Positions 11,016 through 22,519 of a DNA stretch of 64,000 nucleotides are shown in pieces (the stretch's first letter is position 1; each line of letters begins with the position of its first letter). The translations under genes were made by a program, and so were the position numbers. The notes below the pieces were generated by a model. The model searched no databases and was not told the DNA's origin. It saw nothing but the letters and a program-made list of their open reading frames with translations. This DNA comes from Diphasiastrum complanatum (taxonomy: Eukaryota; Streptophyta; Lycopodiopsida; Lycopodiales; Lycopodiaceae), in NCBI GenBank assembly GCA_029204225.1, contig CM055098.1, positions 52,158,728 through 52,222,727 of the forward strand, given 5' to 3'.

Positions 11016-13461
11016 CTAACTACTTGCTTTTGGATATAAGTGTCCACTTTGGATGCTTCACTTATTCTCATAAGAAGTTTACAACTTGCCTTTAAGATTG
11101 AAAACTTACAATTTTCATCTTTATGAATGAACACATCATTCATGATCTTATTGAAACCAAAAGATCCTACATTATGAAGATATTTCCATTTCCTTGACTT
11201 CATAACTAATGTTAGCTTACAAGGAAAACATATTTTGCTATCTTTTAAGGCATCACACTCAACTAGTATTTCCTTAATCCACCTTTGAGATACAAAAATC
11301 TCTTCAAAGCAAAAATGGTTCTTCATAAGTTGACATGAGAGCATAAATGAAACTATTTTCATTTTGTGATTGCTCCTTATTCTTGATTGATTTCTCTTGA
11401 CTAATAACAACAAGTTTGAACTTGTCCAAAGTTCCAAGCAAAATACTTTCCAAGGACATAAAATAGATCCAAGTTACTTTCATGAAAGTGAGATCTATCT
11501 TTGCATCTTGAACCAAACAATGCACTTCCAAATGAAAAATTTCAAAAGATTTGACATGTGTTGTGATGGACTCTTGAAGACAAATCTTGCAAGTCCTTGT
11601 GAGACTCCAAGCCTCATTCACCTTTCCACAAAGGAAACACCTTTCCTTGGACTTGTCCTTCTTGTATTTGCATTCCGAACTTGAAGCTCCATCCTTCTCT
11701 TTGGCCCCGTTACTTTGGTTCTTCTTGGATGGATTGGTCTTCTTTTTGTAGCATCTTGAGGAAAAATATCCTTCCTTGCCACAAAGGTTGCACTTAGGAT
11801 CCTTTCTTTACTTCAATAGGATGCCACCTATTGATGCTATGTGAATAAAAACCTGTGATATGATTCTACAAATGTAATTTGTGACTCTCAAGAGACTAGA
11901 TTTGAACATCTTTAACAATCTAGTAGGATCTACAAAAGGTCTAACTCACAAACCTAAGAATAAATTTTCACACTAATGACTAGTCACTTGGAAACTTTGC
12001 TTTGATCACTAAGACAAAAGCACACAATCTTTGAATCAAATCACAAAAGAAATCAGATCCAATCTCCTATTGGACTCATCAAATACCAATGACTGTTTCT
12101 TTTGAAAATTGAAATGGATATGAAAAGATTTGACACCTAGATTTTCCTTTTCACTTGACTAGTTCTCTCAACACTTGAGATTCTTGAACAAAAGATGAGT
12201 TTTGTTTCAAACACATGAAAATCAAACTTAATCACTTCTTTTGGACTCACTCTTGATCCAAATAATCTCACTCTTGAGATTTAGAATGAATTTGATTCGA
12301 TTTGACAACAAACTATACCATCAATTTTTCACAAAGCTTAAAAATTCAACAACTAGAGATTCACAAAGATCTAAACCATGCATGAATACTCAAATATGGA
12401 CGAATCCTCATTCTAGACATCCAATGGGATCACAAATTGACCCTCACACTCTCACAAAGAAAGTTGAATAGAACTAATTTGAGTTTCATACATTCTATGT
12501 CAATTTTTGCTCAACAAATTGAATTCAATCACTCCTATTGGATTCCACCAATTACTCTACTTTTTAAGACTTGGAATGAAATTCAAAATCAAAAGTTGTG
12601 ATTTTTCTCACTAAGATATTGTGCTTCAAAGAGCTAATACCACTTAGAAAGATTTGATCACCTAGGAGAAGAAAAATTCTTCACCTATAACAACACATAA
12701 TGAGCTTCTAGATCTTGCCCTCTACAAAGGAAGGAACTCTTAGAAAATTGGATCTCTCTCTACACATTTGCCATAGACACCTTAATGACTTTTTTCAAAC
12801 CTGACAATCACTCAATTAAATTGATTAGAATTGAACAATGTGACTTGGATATCAATCTCTTTTCTAGAACTCTCAATTGAAGCCAATCTATGTCAAATTC
12901 TACAAAAGATTTGCATAGATGCTCTATATGCACTAGAAACTCTCAAAGGTTTCACTTGGAGGACAGATCCAAAGATGTTTTCTAGCAAATTGATGCTTCT
13001 AAACTTGACCCTATCACTCTTGAACAGATCTAGAGTGATGGTACAATGGATTTCAACCTCTCACATTGCATATCACTCAACCTATGATTTTTAGCAAAAT
13101 CTCTCTCAACTTCAACATGCACTCAAAAAATCAGAGATGATCAATTAATGCACCTATTTCAAGCTTCAATTTTATTTTTTTGGCTGATCTAATCCAAGAA
13201 CTAAGCAAAAGATTAGATTCACTATAGAAAATGCTTGATTTTGCACCAGAAATCACTCAAATTGGGTATGTGAGTCAAATTCTACAAATTTTTGAAATTT
13301 CTCAGTCAAAACCGGATCTGTATGGCCTCACATGTCTGAGAAGGGAACCTACAGCCCACAACAAGATCTGGACCAAAATATTTGACTAGTTTCCAAAAAA
13401 CTGCTAATTTTGGCTTTGATTTGGATTAACCCTATCAATTTCAACAAAACTTCTTGTACTA
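11016..13461 (-). pseudogene. 5' internal region of decayed element D
   Basis: Continuation of element D across element A. Minus-strand frames at 10,991-11,437 and 11,304-11,621 hold a block ending CKLLMRISEAS, related to that at 3,900-3,960. Between about 11,740 and 11,810 is a gag zinc knuckle reading CNLCGKEGYFSSRCYKKK, in which the conserved His is replaced by Tyr; a Lys/Ser-rich stretch follows it. From 11,830 to 13,461 no frame is supported; it is A/T-rich leader-like DNA. Protease and integrase are not recognisable, so this is a deleted, decayed element. Confidence 0.55.
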
Positions 13462-13474
13462 GGCGCTGATACCA
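13462..13474 (-). other. Primer-binding site of element D
   Basis: On the minus strand TGGTATCAGCGCC adjoins LTR D copy 2. It is a tRNA-Met-type PBS with one change from the usual CAGAGC. The same variant is found beside LTR D copy 3 (32,236-32,248). Confidence 0.85.
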
Positions 13475-14308
13475 TGTGCAAAAGGTACAAAAAGGACCAA
13501 GAGTGAATCCTAATCTGATCCTCAAGAGGGATTGGTTGTCAGATTACTTGATCTATCAATCTACTTCAGATTAAGATCAATCTAGATCAATTCTAGACAC
13601 AAAATCCTAACAAGAACAATCATTAATTGAAGGTAAGTGTACTTTATGGTTTCACACATGAGAAACACTGTCTGAGTACGGACTCCAACCTGAAAATCAA
13701 GTACACATTGATAGAACCTCAAAACAATCAAAACAAATGTAGACAAATGGAGAGAATCACTCAAAATTGCTTCCAAAACCAAGATTGATGTCTCACAATG
13801 ATTATGGCCAAATGTGGCTCTATATATACAATAATTGGGAGCTCGTGGTACTGATCATCCCTCTAATCCCACATGTGTGAAGGTGCTTTGTCATATGATG
13901 ATTCATCATGCAAAACTGACACTTGGACAAAACCTTCTATTTTGAGCATTTTTGGTCCATTTTTCTTCTATATGAAGATCTACTTGGAAATCTTCTAGAA
14001 GTCAAAATTCACCTACTTCAGCTTATTCCACACATGTGAGCTGTCCTCTACACATGTGATATGACACCTAACCAAAGGATGTGGCTCATGCAATCAATAG
14101 ATTGATGCCATGTGTCATATGTCTAGAAAACTAGTTTTTGGCCTTTTTAGCCACTAGAACTTGCATTAAATCATATGTACAACCTATATGATTATGGTAC
14201 ATGACAAGTACACTATTTTTACATGTGGAAACAGGCTCCACACATGTGTGTTTATCTACATATACAAGATTTTTGGCCTCTACCAAGCTTATTTTTGCAT
14301 TTTCCACA
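13475..14308 (-). repeat. LTR D, copy 2 (5' LTR of element D)
   Basis: 834 bp from TGTGCAAAAGG to TTTCCACA, with the PBS at its left edge. It is homologous to 2,564-3,395 and closer by eye to 32,249-33,082, with which it also shares both flanks. Confidence 0.88.
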
Positions 14309-15150
14309 TAGATCACTCTTAGACTTGGCATTGATACCATGCCAATTTTCAAAGAAAAAGAACAAATATGATTGTACTTATCAATCATTTAGAGTTATCG
14401 ATTGTTTAAACCAAAGATCTATGAAGTTCTAGGTGTTAGATCTTGATCTAGATGATTTACACTATGATTTAAGCAAGAGCAATGGATCAAATGATCAAAA
14501 ACATGGATGGGCGGCCTCACACGTGTGGAGGACAGTACCCATATGGCCTGTTTATGGAGAGTAAAGTACATTAGCTTACAAATGCATTTCAATCATAAAA
14601 ATTCAAGACAAATGTGGAAAACTCAACCAAGACTAGAATTTGCTGTGAAGAATAAAAAGCTATCCAACTTGTCTATAGGGGTTGATGAGGAAAATCATCT
14701 TGCTTGTGCATTTACAACTTGTAAATATCATTTTCTAGTATGTACAAACTCGAGCTACATGACATGCACAATGTCTAGATGGTCATATTTCACTTTGTTC
14801 CATTGTATATATCAAAGGTACGTGAATTGAGCACATGACCTTATAGATTAGGGCGAGTTTGAGTTAGGTAGATCTAGATTTGATGACATGCATAAAACTA
14901 GATGACATGCAAGATCAGCTAGTGTGCATGCATGCAACATGCAAGTCAGTATACATGTTCTACACATGTCCAAGTCATCTAGGGAAGTCACATGCAAGAC
15001 ATGAAAACACTATTTGACACATGCATGTAGTTTTGTACATATCTAGTTGAGAAATTGACATTTGGACAAAGTAGGTAGGAGTTAGGTGCAATTTCAGCAT
15101 GCAAGCTGTTAGGTGTCAATATGGTAGTAGTTTACACTTGATTAAGTGTA
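14309..15150. repeat. LTR fragments E and F-like, right of LTR D
   Basis: About 30 bp after LTR D a minus-strand PBS-like GGTATCAATGCC precedes a TGCCAATTTTC start (14,339), suggesting a 5' LTR of another element (E). From about 14,821 a GTGAATTGAGCACAT segment resembles LTR F at 18,425. The 107-codon plus-strand frame at 14,507-14,830 is conserved in the second copy only through overall identity and shows no protein family. Confidence 0.45.
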
Positions 15151-16593
15151 GGGAATAGTGTAAATCAGCCCTAGCTGCATGGAATGTTGGCTATAGGTCG
15201 ATCTAGAAAATTGCCGCTAATGATCTGAGTGGAAGGATGGCACATGCCCTAACTGTTGAGAAAGAATCAATGAATTGATTCTTCTCAACACCGTTAAAGT
15301 TAGGTCTTTGACAAAGTGCTTTAGGTGATGTCCTTAGAGAAATAACAAATGCCTTTAAATAAGTTCGAATGTATAGAACCCAATGATCAACAAGTTCGAT
15401 ATTGAGGAGAAACTTCAGAAATGTAGCCTGGCTCTCAAGTCAAGACTGAGCTTGTCAGTTTTACTTCAAGTGTAGTTCAACTTAACATGAAAGTATGGCA
15501 TATTATCGATCACTCAGGCTACTTCTCGAAATGTCAAACTTCATTCATAGGTCTTCAATTTCCATTTGAGGACTAGTCTTGAGATTAGAAGGCAACTTGA
15601 AAATGCATATTGTCTTTGAAAAGAAGTGCCAATAGTTAGAGTAGACTCATGTTATTCAGTCTTCACAAAATTAATAATGCCCAAGGGGAAGTTTGAATAT
15701 GCCCGTGAAATTATTGGGGAAGTCCACCTGGTGCCATTGAAATTTAGAATCAATTGCGAAAAGCTGCCACATGAGTGCCCTTGCTGCCACAGCCTTCAGA
15801 GACTTAGGGTCAGCAAGGCTAAAGGTGAGACTGGTTACATCTTAAGAATATGCTATGCATTGTGGTGAAGGACAAAAGTTTAAGATTTAGCAATAAAAAG
15901 CCAAAATATATAATAGATATCGCAACCATGCCACCACATGTCTCTCTTTTCAATTGCGCAGCGACCTCGCAAGCATCAGAGAGTCACAAAAAGTGTTGAA
16001 GCTTGAATAGATTATGGCTTGCCATAGTCTGCAATTTGAAACTGAAAATCATCCTTTAAATCAGCTTCTTCTCTAGCAACAATGATCAGTCCAGTAAAAA
16101 TCAGCAGATTTAAATATAATACGGACAGCAGACACCACATTTAACTCTGACCAATAAATCTCTTCATCACAATCAGTAGCAGAAAATTAGTATTGTGGGG
16201 CCAGCCAATAGTACATCAATGTGAAACAGCGAATCTCTGCAAATCTGAATATGATAGCAGAGGGTGAGCAGAAAATCAAAACATATCAATGTCTTCTACT
16301 TGAGCAGCACCATGTCTTCATCTGAGGCTTTTATTTGGCCTGAAGTTCCTGTAAATAAACTTACCAAACCAAAACAGAGCAAAACCAGACGGTAACAGTG
16401 CTTTGGAAAAGCATAGATAACAGTTTGCTTACATAAAACCAAAGCTTTATTAACATTATGACAAAACCTTCAGTCAATACATAACATAAACTTAACACAT
16501 TTTACAAACTTTAATTAAACTTAACAAAGCTACAAAGAGGAATGAACAACCAAAACCAAAAACAGTTCTTGCTCTTTATGGTGGCTGAAAATA
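15151..16593. other. Non-coding stretch with a strong hairpin; no supported gene
   Basis: No protein family is recognised. The 80-codon plus frame at 15,626 has no recognisable domain. A stable stem-loop lies at 15,255-15,289. The rest is unremarkable A/T-rich DNA. Confidence 0.5.
15255..15289. repeat. Short imperfect inverted repeat (hairpin)
   Basis: A 15-bp stem (GTTGAGAA, one bulged A, GAATCAA, pairing with TTGATTCTTCTCAAC) closes a 4-base TGAA loop. CCTAAC and GTTAGG just outside can extend the stem after a gap. Function unknown. Confidence 0.75.
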
Positions 16594-17157
16594 CTAATAG
16601 AATAGTAGATAAATCAAGTCTGCCTTTGTCTTCCTTGAATCTTCTGAGTAGATGGACAAAAGACAACTTGCACTTGCATTTACTGCCTTCAAATCAGATT
16701 GACAAAGAGGATAGGCCCTCCATAAGTGAAATGAGAAGCCTTCATGAATAAACAAAGCTTCTTGCAAAAGCAAATCAAAAAGTTGCTTAGGATCTGCATA
16801 GGACTGCTTCTTTACTTCAGAGGTCAACATAGACTGGAATGGTTGAACCTTTGTCACCTCAGATATTTCCTCGACAGTTCCGAATTCATCTTCTAAAACA
16901 GGAAACAGTTCTTCAAATACGCAGAGAAGATGTATACCAATAGCACATAGACAGGAATCAGATACAACTATCTCCTCAAGTAGGAAGTTTGCAAAATAGG
17001 CTGAGAGCAGGGAAGCAAGAATGGCTGGAAATTCTTCCCCCTCCTCTGATTTAGTAATAAAGCTTTCAGGGACTGGTTCTAGCAAATTTGGAACTATGAC
17101 TGCTTGGGTGGGTGGAAAGCAGTCTTCAACCAAAAACTCAGATAATGGACATAACAT
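16594..17157 (-). CDS. Unrecognised 187-residue ORF beside a gypsy-type PBS (gag-like?)
   Basis: An acidic, Leu-rich frame (repeated LLSAYFANFLLEE, CVFEELFPVLEDEFG) with no zinc knuckle or motif I can name. Its ATG lies 17 bases downstream, in its own direction, of a TGGCGCC-type PBS at 17,174-17,194. That position suggests the N-terminus of a retroelement gag or leader ORF. The frame stops near 16,594 and no protease, RT or integrase follows to the left, so any element is truncated. It may also be a chance frame. Confidence 0.3.
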   Translation of the reverse strand: MLCPLSEFLVEDCFPPTQAVIVPNLLEPVPESFITKSEEGEEFPAILASLLSAYFANFLLEEIVVSDSCLCAIGIHLLCVFEELFPVLEDEFGTVEEISEVTKVQPFQSMLTSEVKKQSYADPKQLFDLLLQEALFIHEGFSFHLWRAYPLCQSDLKAVNASASCLLSIYSEDSRKTKADLIYLLFY

Positions 17158-17173
17158 TTCTACTTATTGGCTG

Positions 17174-17194
17174 TGCTCCCCGGAAATGGCGCCA
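17174..17194 (-). other. Candidate Ty3/gypsy primer-binding site
   Basis: On the minus strand the sequence starts TGGCGCCATTTCCGGGG. Plant Tat/Athila-type Ty3/gypsy elements commonly have TGGCGCCGTTGCCGGGG at this place. The adjacent LTR would lie to the right, perhaps from 17,208 (TGTCGTGACA), but no second LTR copy is visible. Confidence 0.5.
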
Positions 17195-17207
17195 AAATAA
17201 GCTTTCA

Positions 17208-18424
17208 TGTCGTGACATGCTTACAGAGAAATGCAGTAAATTGTAGTAAAATAAGTGTCGTTCCCCATGAAGAGAGCACAAAGTAGGAATATTCTATCAT
17301 TACTGGAGGAATTTAGGATCTAGTAGTGAAGTACAGTGTAATGGAAGAATAATCTGGTTGTTAGAGGACATTTATGAATGGCAGCCAGTACCACCGTAGG
17401 TTTTGTACAAAGTACTTGAAACATCATATAACAGATTCAGAGTGTTCAACCATAAAGTCCAGTTTTTGAAGAATAGTATTTTGGAGAAACTAACCAACAA
17501 CTCAGTATTAAGATCACAAACAGGGTTCAGAACAAGATATGTGCACTATAAACCAGGTTTCAACTTAGACAATACATCGTATTTCACAAGGCCAAATGAT
17601 TGCTCTGACAATACTTACAATGAACTATCTTGTCCCTCAACAACCAAGATAAACTTGCTACTCTAGATTTCTGTAAAAGGAATCCTCCATTGTACAGTTC
17701 GATTAATACTGGTTAAAACTAGTTACAAATCTACAGAGTGTAGAATCCATTATTCAACAAAATCACAATGACATTCACAGGAGCATTCAAGATAGAAATA
17801 AAGCATGGATGTTGTGATTGATTCACATTAAAAAGTCAGATTTACAAAGCCTGTCACACTCTACTTCTAACTCTTTGAAGAACAGTGTGAAAAACATAAA
17901 CTCAATAGGCAGGCGATCTGCTGCTGTAGTTCAAGCCTGCCACAAAGAAAATGATTCTTCTGTGCTTCTGCTACAGAGAAATGGGATTACATAAGAATAC
18001 ACAGTGCGTTTGAACTCAGAGACTAGTGTCTTTGCTCCATTTCCTGCACATGTGATGAATGAATGTTGAGACAGAAGTTTATGCTCCATAAAGCCAGGAA
18101 AAACTCATATAGAGGGAAAGAGGGCACAATAACTGCTACATAGAACGGGCCAATAAGCATTTGACATGTGGAAGAGGTGCTCAGTAGCCAATAGCATGTT
18201 GCCAGTTGGAATGCAGATTTGTTGCCTTGTAGAAGAAAAAACAATCGTATGAAGAATGACTGAGGTTTGCTGGCCTGTAAAGGAAGAAACTCTGATGTGC
18301 TAGCTGCTAGAAACTGCCTACTGGCTGTCGCTGTGAAGATTATTAAAATATTATCTTCCTATCTTGAGTTTGGGGTCATGTCCATGATAATTTCCACTAG
18401 ATTTCATGTTGTACATATAAAGAG
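17208..18424. other. Possible gypsy LTR or spacer; no supported gene
   Basis: It follows the gypsy-type PBS and may be an LTR, but has no repeat partner in the window. Short frames (17,403-17,666 plus, 18,023-18,244 minus) show no family resemblance. It ends at LTR F, whose left flank is AAGAG. Confidence 0.35.
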
Positions 18425-19058
18425 TGTGAATTGAGCACATATCCTTCTAGTGTAGCTCGAATTTGAGTTAGATAGGTTCAATTGTAATGACATGCAGATG
18501 TTTTGATAGCATGCAAAGTCTTACTTTATGCATGCAAGCCACATGCAATCAGTGCATGCAACATGCAAAGTAGTTTATGTGATCTACACATGTCTCGACA
18601 ATTTTATGAGTTGACATGCAGTACATGCACCATACATGCATGCAGTTACACATGTGGATCTCTGGTAGGTGAATTAGTTCAGTTAAGTGGAATTTCCATG
18701 CAACTCCACTGTAGGAATTCGAGTCTCTCATGTAGGGAAAGCTGGGCATGTTTTGCCATATTGTGAATATTGAGATTTTGGTGTTTTTGCCTCATTCTCT
18801 CTCTACCTGAGTTTTCTATGTATAATTTTCTGTCTCTACCCAAGAGCAGCCTCTTTTTCCCATACTGAACACTTAGAATTATTTCTGACATTCATTTCTT
18901 ATAGTGAAGAGTTAGATTTTTCATCAAATGTATGCCATTGTGCTCTTGCCTTAGATTTTTCAAGCATACTGTCCTTTGATCAATCTTCTGCAATCACAAC
19001 ACCTTAGTAAGATCCTGTAGGATGTGTGGTGAAGTTCACATGTGCTAAAAACTTCACA
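18425..19058 (+). repeat. LTR F (5' LTR, plus strand)
   Basis: 634 bp from TGTGAATTGAGCACAT to AAACTTCACA, immediately followed by a plus-strand PBS. Its first 300 bp, rich in GCATGCA / ACATGCA words, resemble 14,821-15,150 and 33,593-33,928. Confidence 0.75.
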
Positions 19059-19070
19059 TGGTATCAAAGC
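19059..19070 (+). other. Primer-binding site of element F
   Basis: TGGTATCAAAGC directly follows LTR F; one base differs from the usual tRNA-Met PBS. Confidence 0.8.
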
Positions 19071-19829
19071 TTCATGCTTTAAAGAGGTGAGGGTGTATAC
19101 ATCAGATCATCAGTGTTTTTGCTTGCAGAAACTCAAATTTTGGAGAAGGATTCAAACTTGCTGAGAAACAAGCAATCTGTGGATCATAAGTGGATCAAAT
19201 CAAGGCTGATCTGATCCAGCGGAGCTATGTACGGACAGAGAACTCACACGCGTGAAAATTAGCCCTCATTAATGAGTGCTACTTCTCAAGGAATGATCCA
19301 AATTTGATGTTCTATAGCTTGTTGGATAGGTATTGGAGAGTAGAATGTGTTGCTCTTGTTCTAATTCAATTTGATTTGTTTTTAGAAGAGTTTTAGGCAA
19401 TCAAAGAGTCTGCGAAGGTACTCAACTCATGGGATAAGCCAAAGTGAGTGTTATGAGGTCTTAGACTTTTCATTTCACACATATTACTATGTTTGAGTTG
19501 AAAGTAACTTCCTAGAGAGTTTTTCAGTACATTGAAACTCGTGGGAGAGATAGACTTCTTGCTTGCATGTGCTTCTTCTTTTGTGACTGAAGCAAGATCC
19601 AAATTCAAGATAGATTGACTTTTTGTATTGAGAATTTGTTCTCACATCTGTTGCTAGATTTCATAGGGTGGATCAACATCTGTGTTAGATCCTAGATTGA
19701 GATAGCAAGCAACATCCTTTCAACTCCATTTTTTTTATCATTACGATGACTGAACCGGAAGCACCACAAATAGAACTGCTCATGAATATTTTGTCTAGTA
19801 AGATCAATATTTCGTTGGGATCATCCTCT
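19071..19829 (+). pseudogene. Leader and truncated gag start of element F
   Basis: A/T-rich leader with a copia-like start codon at 19,746 giving MTEPEAPQIELLMNIL..., which ends after 28 codons. At about 19,830 it is joined to a minus-strand copia fragment, so everything downstream of the gag start is lost. Confidence 0.5.
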
Positions 19830-19833
19830 TAAT

Positions 19834-20109
19834 CTATACCATCTCTTTTGTGCAATGTGTAAGAGCTTTGTACTCGGCCTCACTAGATGACAATGAGATA
19901 GTGACTTGTTTCTTCGACATCCATGATATAGCTCCATCACCTATGAGAAGACAATGAGCACTAATGGATTTCCAGTACATTATATCTCCAACATAGCCCG
20001 AATCTAAAAATCCAAAAAGATTAGATGATGATCCCTCGTATAATATGCCAAAATCTCGAGTTCCAATAATGTACCTCAATACTCGATTTCCTAGCTTCCA
20101 ATGCTCTTC
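19834..20109 (-). pseudogene. Copia RNase H fragment
   Basis: The minus-strand translation reads EEHWKLGNRVLRYIIGTRDFGILYEG, then SWMSKKQVTISLSSSEAEYKALTHCTKEM. This is the C-terminal RT / RNase H block of a copia element related to A. It is bounded by LTR I on the right and by the element F leader on the left. Confidence 0.8.
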
Positions 20110-20114
20110 ACACT

Positions 20115-20551
20115 TGTGGATCCAAAAATAACATAAAATAAGCATTCTACACACAAGATTGCAAGATTTGGCAAATATAGTGCACCAATGGATAGATGAA
20201 CCCAAGAGAACTCATGTATAAGCATAAAGTGAGATAAGAGAGAGAGAATGTGTCTCTTTCCATGAGTGTACAATTATATATAGTAGATCCACTCGTTAAT
20301 GAGTTTGGTTTCCCTCCATAACAAAAGCCCTAGCATTAATGTGGACTAGATTCAAATGTATCCATATTCAAATTGAATCTTCTAAAACTCGTATACTACA
20401 ATTTTTCGCACTTTCAAAAAGTTTTTATTCAAATGATTTTAGACTAATATAACTTTTAAAAGTCAAACTCTAAGTATAATATGAAAATTGGTCTCAATTG
20501 CCAAATATATAAATATGATGGAAATAACAAAACTAGTTGAAATTTCTCACA
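20115..20551 (-). repeat. 3' LTR of element I
   Basis: 437 bp from TGTGGATCC to TTCTCACA. On the minus strand it directly follows a polypurine tract (GTTGAAGAGGGAG, 20,552-20,564). No second copy lies in the window, so the left boundary rests on the TG terminus. Confidence 0.65.
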
Positions 20552-21533
20552 CTCCCTCTTCAACTAGTTTTAGCATAGACTTTGAGAACACTCCAAGTGA
20601 AGTCCTACTAGTGCTTCATAAACAAGTCCTTTCCCAATGCTTTAAAGTGGCTTCTATAATTTATATAGAGAATAGTGTCCAACTTCACTATCTCTTACTT
20701 CAATTTTACACATCAAGATGTAAATAGAACATGAAGAACCAAATATAATGTAATGAGATGATTCCTCCATGCTATAAACTTTGAGCTCTCTGGAAAATTA
20801 CAGCAACCAAACAATAAATGTGAGTGATAACCATTTGTGGTTTTTTTTCCCATCTTTATCCTTTCTTGATATGTCTCCACCATTAAAATCCATGAATGAG
20901 CCTCCATCTCCATCTTGCGATAAGATGCCATCATCACTTGATGAATTGATCATGAATGAGTGACATAATGAACCTCCAATAGCTTCATTTCCATCAGCAA
21001 AGCCATCCAAGAATGCTAGTACAAATCTAACGTCAAAATGATGATCTTGACTAGTTCCAAATTGCCACTTTCTCTTTTGTGTTGTTGAAGCCCTTTGAGA
21101 TCAACCTCTTGATCTTCCACTTAACCATCAAAGCCATTGACTAAGACCTCTTTTCTACATCCATTAGTTTTTGGAAAATCATAAAAACATCCATCTACTT
21201 GCATAGCATCATTTACACAAGAAGATTCACCAAAGCATATGAGAAAAAACAAAAAGAGTCACTTCCACTTGTCTACCTTTCTCATCATATGTTAGCCTTG
21301 AAGACATTTGTCTTTTCCTTGATGTTCTCATTGGTTTTGACTTGATGAAGGTCTTTCATCATCACCATCTAAACTAGGATCCTTTACATCAACATCAAGA
21401 ATGTTAGATCCATCCACATCATTACTTGAAGACACCTTTGGAATATTTCCCTCATCAAAAATGACATCTCTACCAATAATCACCTTATTAGTAGTAGGAA
21501 TGTAAACCTTGTAGGCTTTACTCACCTCACTAT
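20552..21533 (-). pseudogene. Element I: RNase H end and integrase-RT linker, RT deleted
   Basis: Near the LTR the minus strand encodes a copia RNase H C-terminus (LGVFSKSMLKLVEEGV). At 21,190-21,533 it encodes the post-integrase linker (SEVSKAYKVYIPTTNKVIIGRDVIFDEGN and, further on, SSRLTYDEK). About 450 bp between them (20,730-21,190) shows no RT motif, so the RT core has been lost or replaced. The frame is cut at the GYS codons by element J and resumes at 25,836. Confidence 0.75.
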
Positions 21534-21809
21534 ACTTAGACTTTGCTTTGCACAGGAACACAGATCATGCTACACAGTAACACAGATAGAAAATCACTCT
21601 CCTCAGCAAGCTCACATAACAACTGTATTTCTCAAAATGAAATTACACTGTACATATAGTTGTTCACTCAGGCAACCCATGCATAACCCAGGTTGTCGTT
21701 GGCGGGACGCGTGTCCCGTCGACTTGCCTCGTGGCGAGGCCAACTGATCCTTATCCACTGATAGGACCCACAGTACAGTAACACAGTGATTCTAACTCTA
21801 ATTCTAACT
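21534..21809 (-). repeat. 3' LTR of element J
   Basis: 276 bp, adjoining a polypurine tract (minus-strand CTTTAAGGGAGAG at 21,810-21,822). It contains a GC-rich, partly palindromic patch (GGGACGCGTGTCCC) near 21,712. Confidence 0.88.
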
Positions 21810-21862
21810 CTCTCCCTTAAAGTAGAGTCACTTTTTATACAGTCATATACATAGCTTTAAAG

Positions 21863-22333
21863 TCAACAAATTTTAAATACAGAAAGTTTTGATCTAAACT
21901 TATCAAACTTTTCTCGAGTAAGTGGCTTAGTGAAAATATCAGCTAGTTGTTCTTCTGTGCTACAATGAACAACATAAATTTCATGACTTAGCAGCCTTTC
22001 ACGTATGAAGTGATATTGAATCTCAATGTGTTTAGTTCTCGCATGGAACACTGGATTCTTTGCTAGCTGAATGCCACTCTGACTGTCGCTATGTAAAGTT
22101 GTGGGATTTTTCTGCTTTATGCCAATCTCTTCCAAGATTTGTCTCAACCATATAGCTTCTTGTGCAGCACTACACATTGCCTTATACTCTGCTTCTATGG
22201 TGGAAAGAGCAATTGTACTTTGCTTCTTAATAGACCAGGAAAAGCAATTACCACAAAACTGGAATATATATCTTGTGGTGGATCTATGATCATCATAGTC
22301 ACCTCCCCAGTCCGCATCCACATAGCCACACAA
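21863..22333 (-). pseudogene. Element J RNase H
   Basis: A 156-codon frame with VDADWGGD, STIEAEYKAM, SDSQSGIQLAKNPVFHARTKHIEIQYHFIRE and ADIFTKPL, the full copia RNase H signature. It is intact to its natural end but separated from any RT by the deletion at about 22,500. It belongs to a different copia lineage from A (CSAAQEAIWLRQ rather than TCTKEILWIKR). Confidence 0.88.
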
Positions 22334-22519
22334 CTAAGGTAAACCATCATCCTTCTTGTAAATCAAGCCATACTCTGAAGAGCCTTTCACATAATGCAAA
22401 ATGCGTTTAGCTGCTTTCCAATGCATTTCCATAGGTGCTGCCATAAACTCACTTACAATGCCAACAGCATAGCATATATCTGGTCTAGTTGTGGTGAAAG
22501 GCAAAGATCATTGAAGTCA

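Larger units (their letters stand above)
13266..15150. repeat. Segment duplicated at 32,003-33,928 (copy 1)
   Basis: A unit of internal D DNA, PBS, LTR D and about 840 bp of right flank occurs here and at 32,003-33,928 in the same orientation, with high identity. The second copy keeps about 38 bp (near 32,116-32,155) missing here. Homology ends after GATTAAGTGTAGGGAAT. Because the unit crosses LTR boundaries, it is a segmental copy rather than two independent LTR insertions. Confidence 0.85.

Noticed and set aside
2564-14308. Element D as a simple intact insertion with target duplication
   Set aside because: Flanks ACCAA and TAGAT do not match, and copy 3 of the LTR shares the right flank, so recombination or duplication is involved.
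14507-14830. 107-codon plus-strand ORF conserved at 33,280-33,603
   Set aside because: The whole surrounding segment is duplicated; the frame lies in LTR-like DNA and has no domain.
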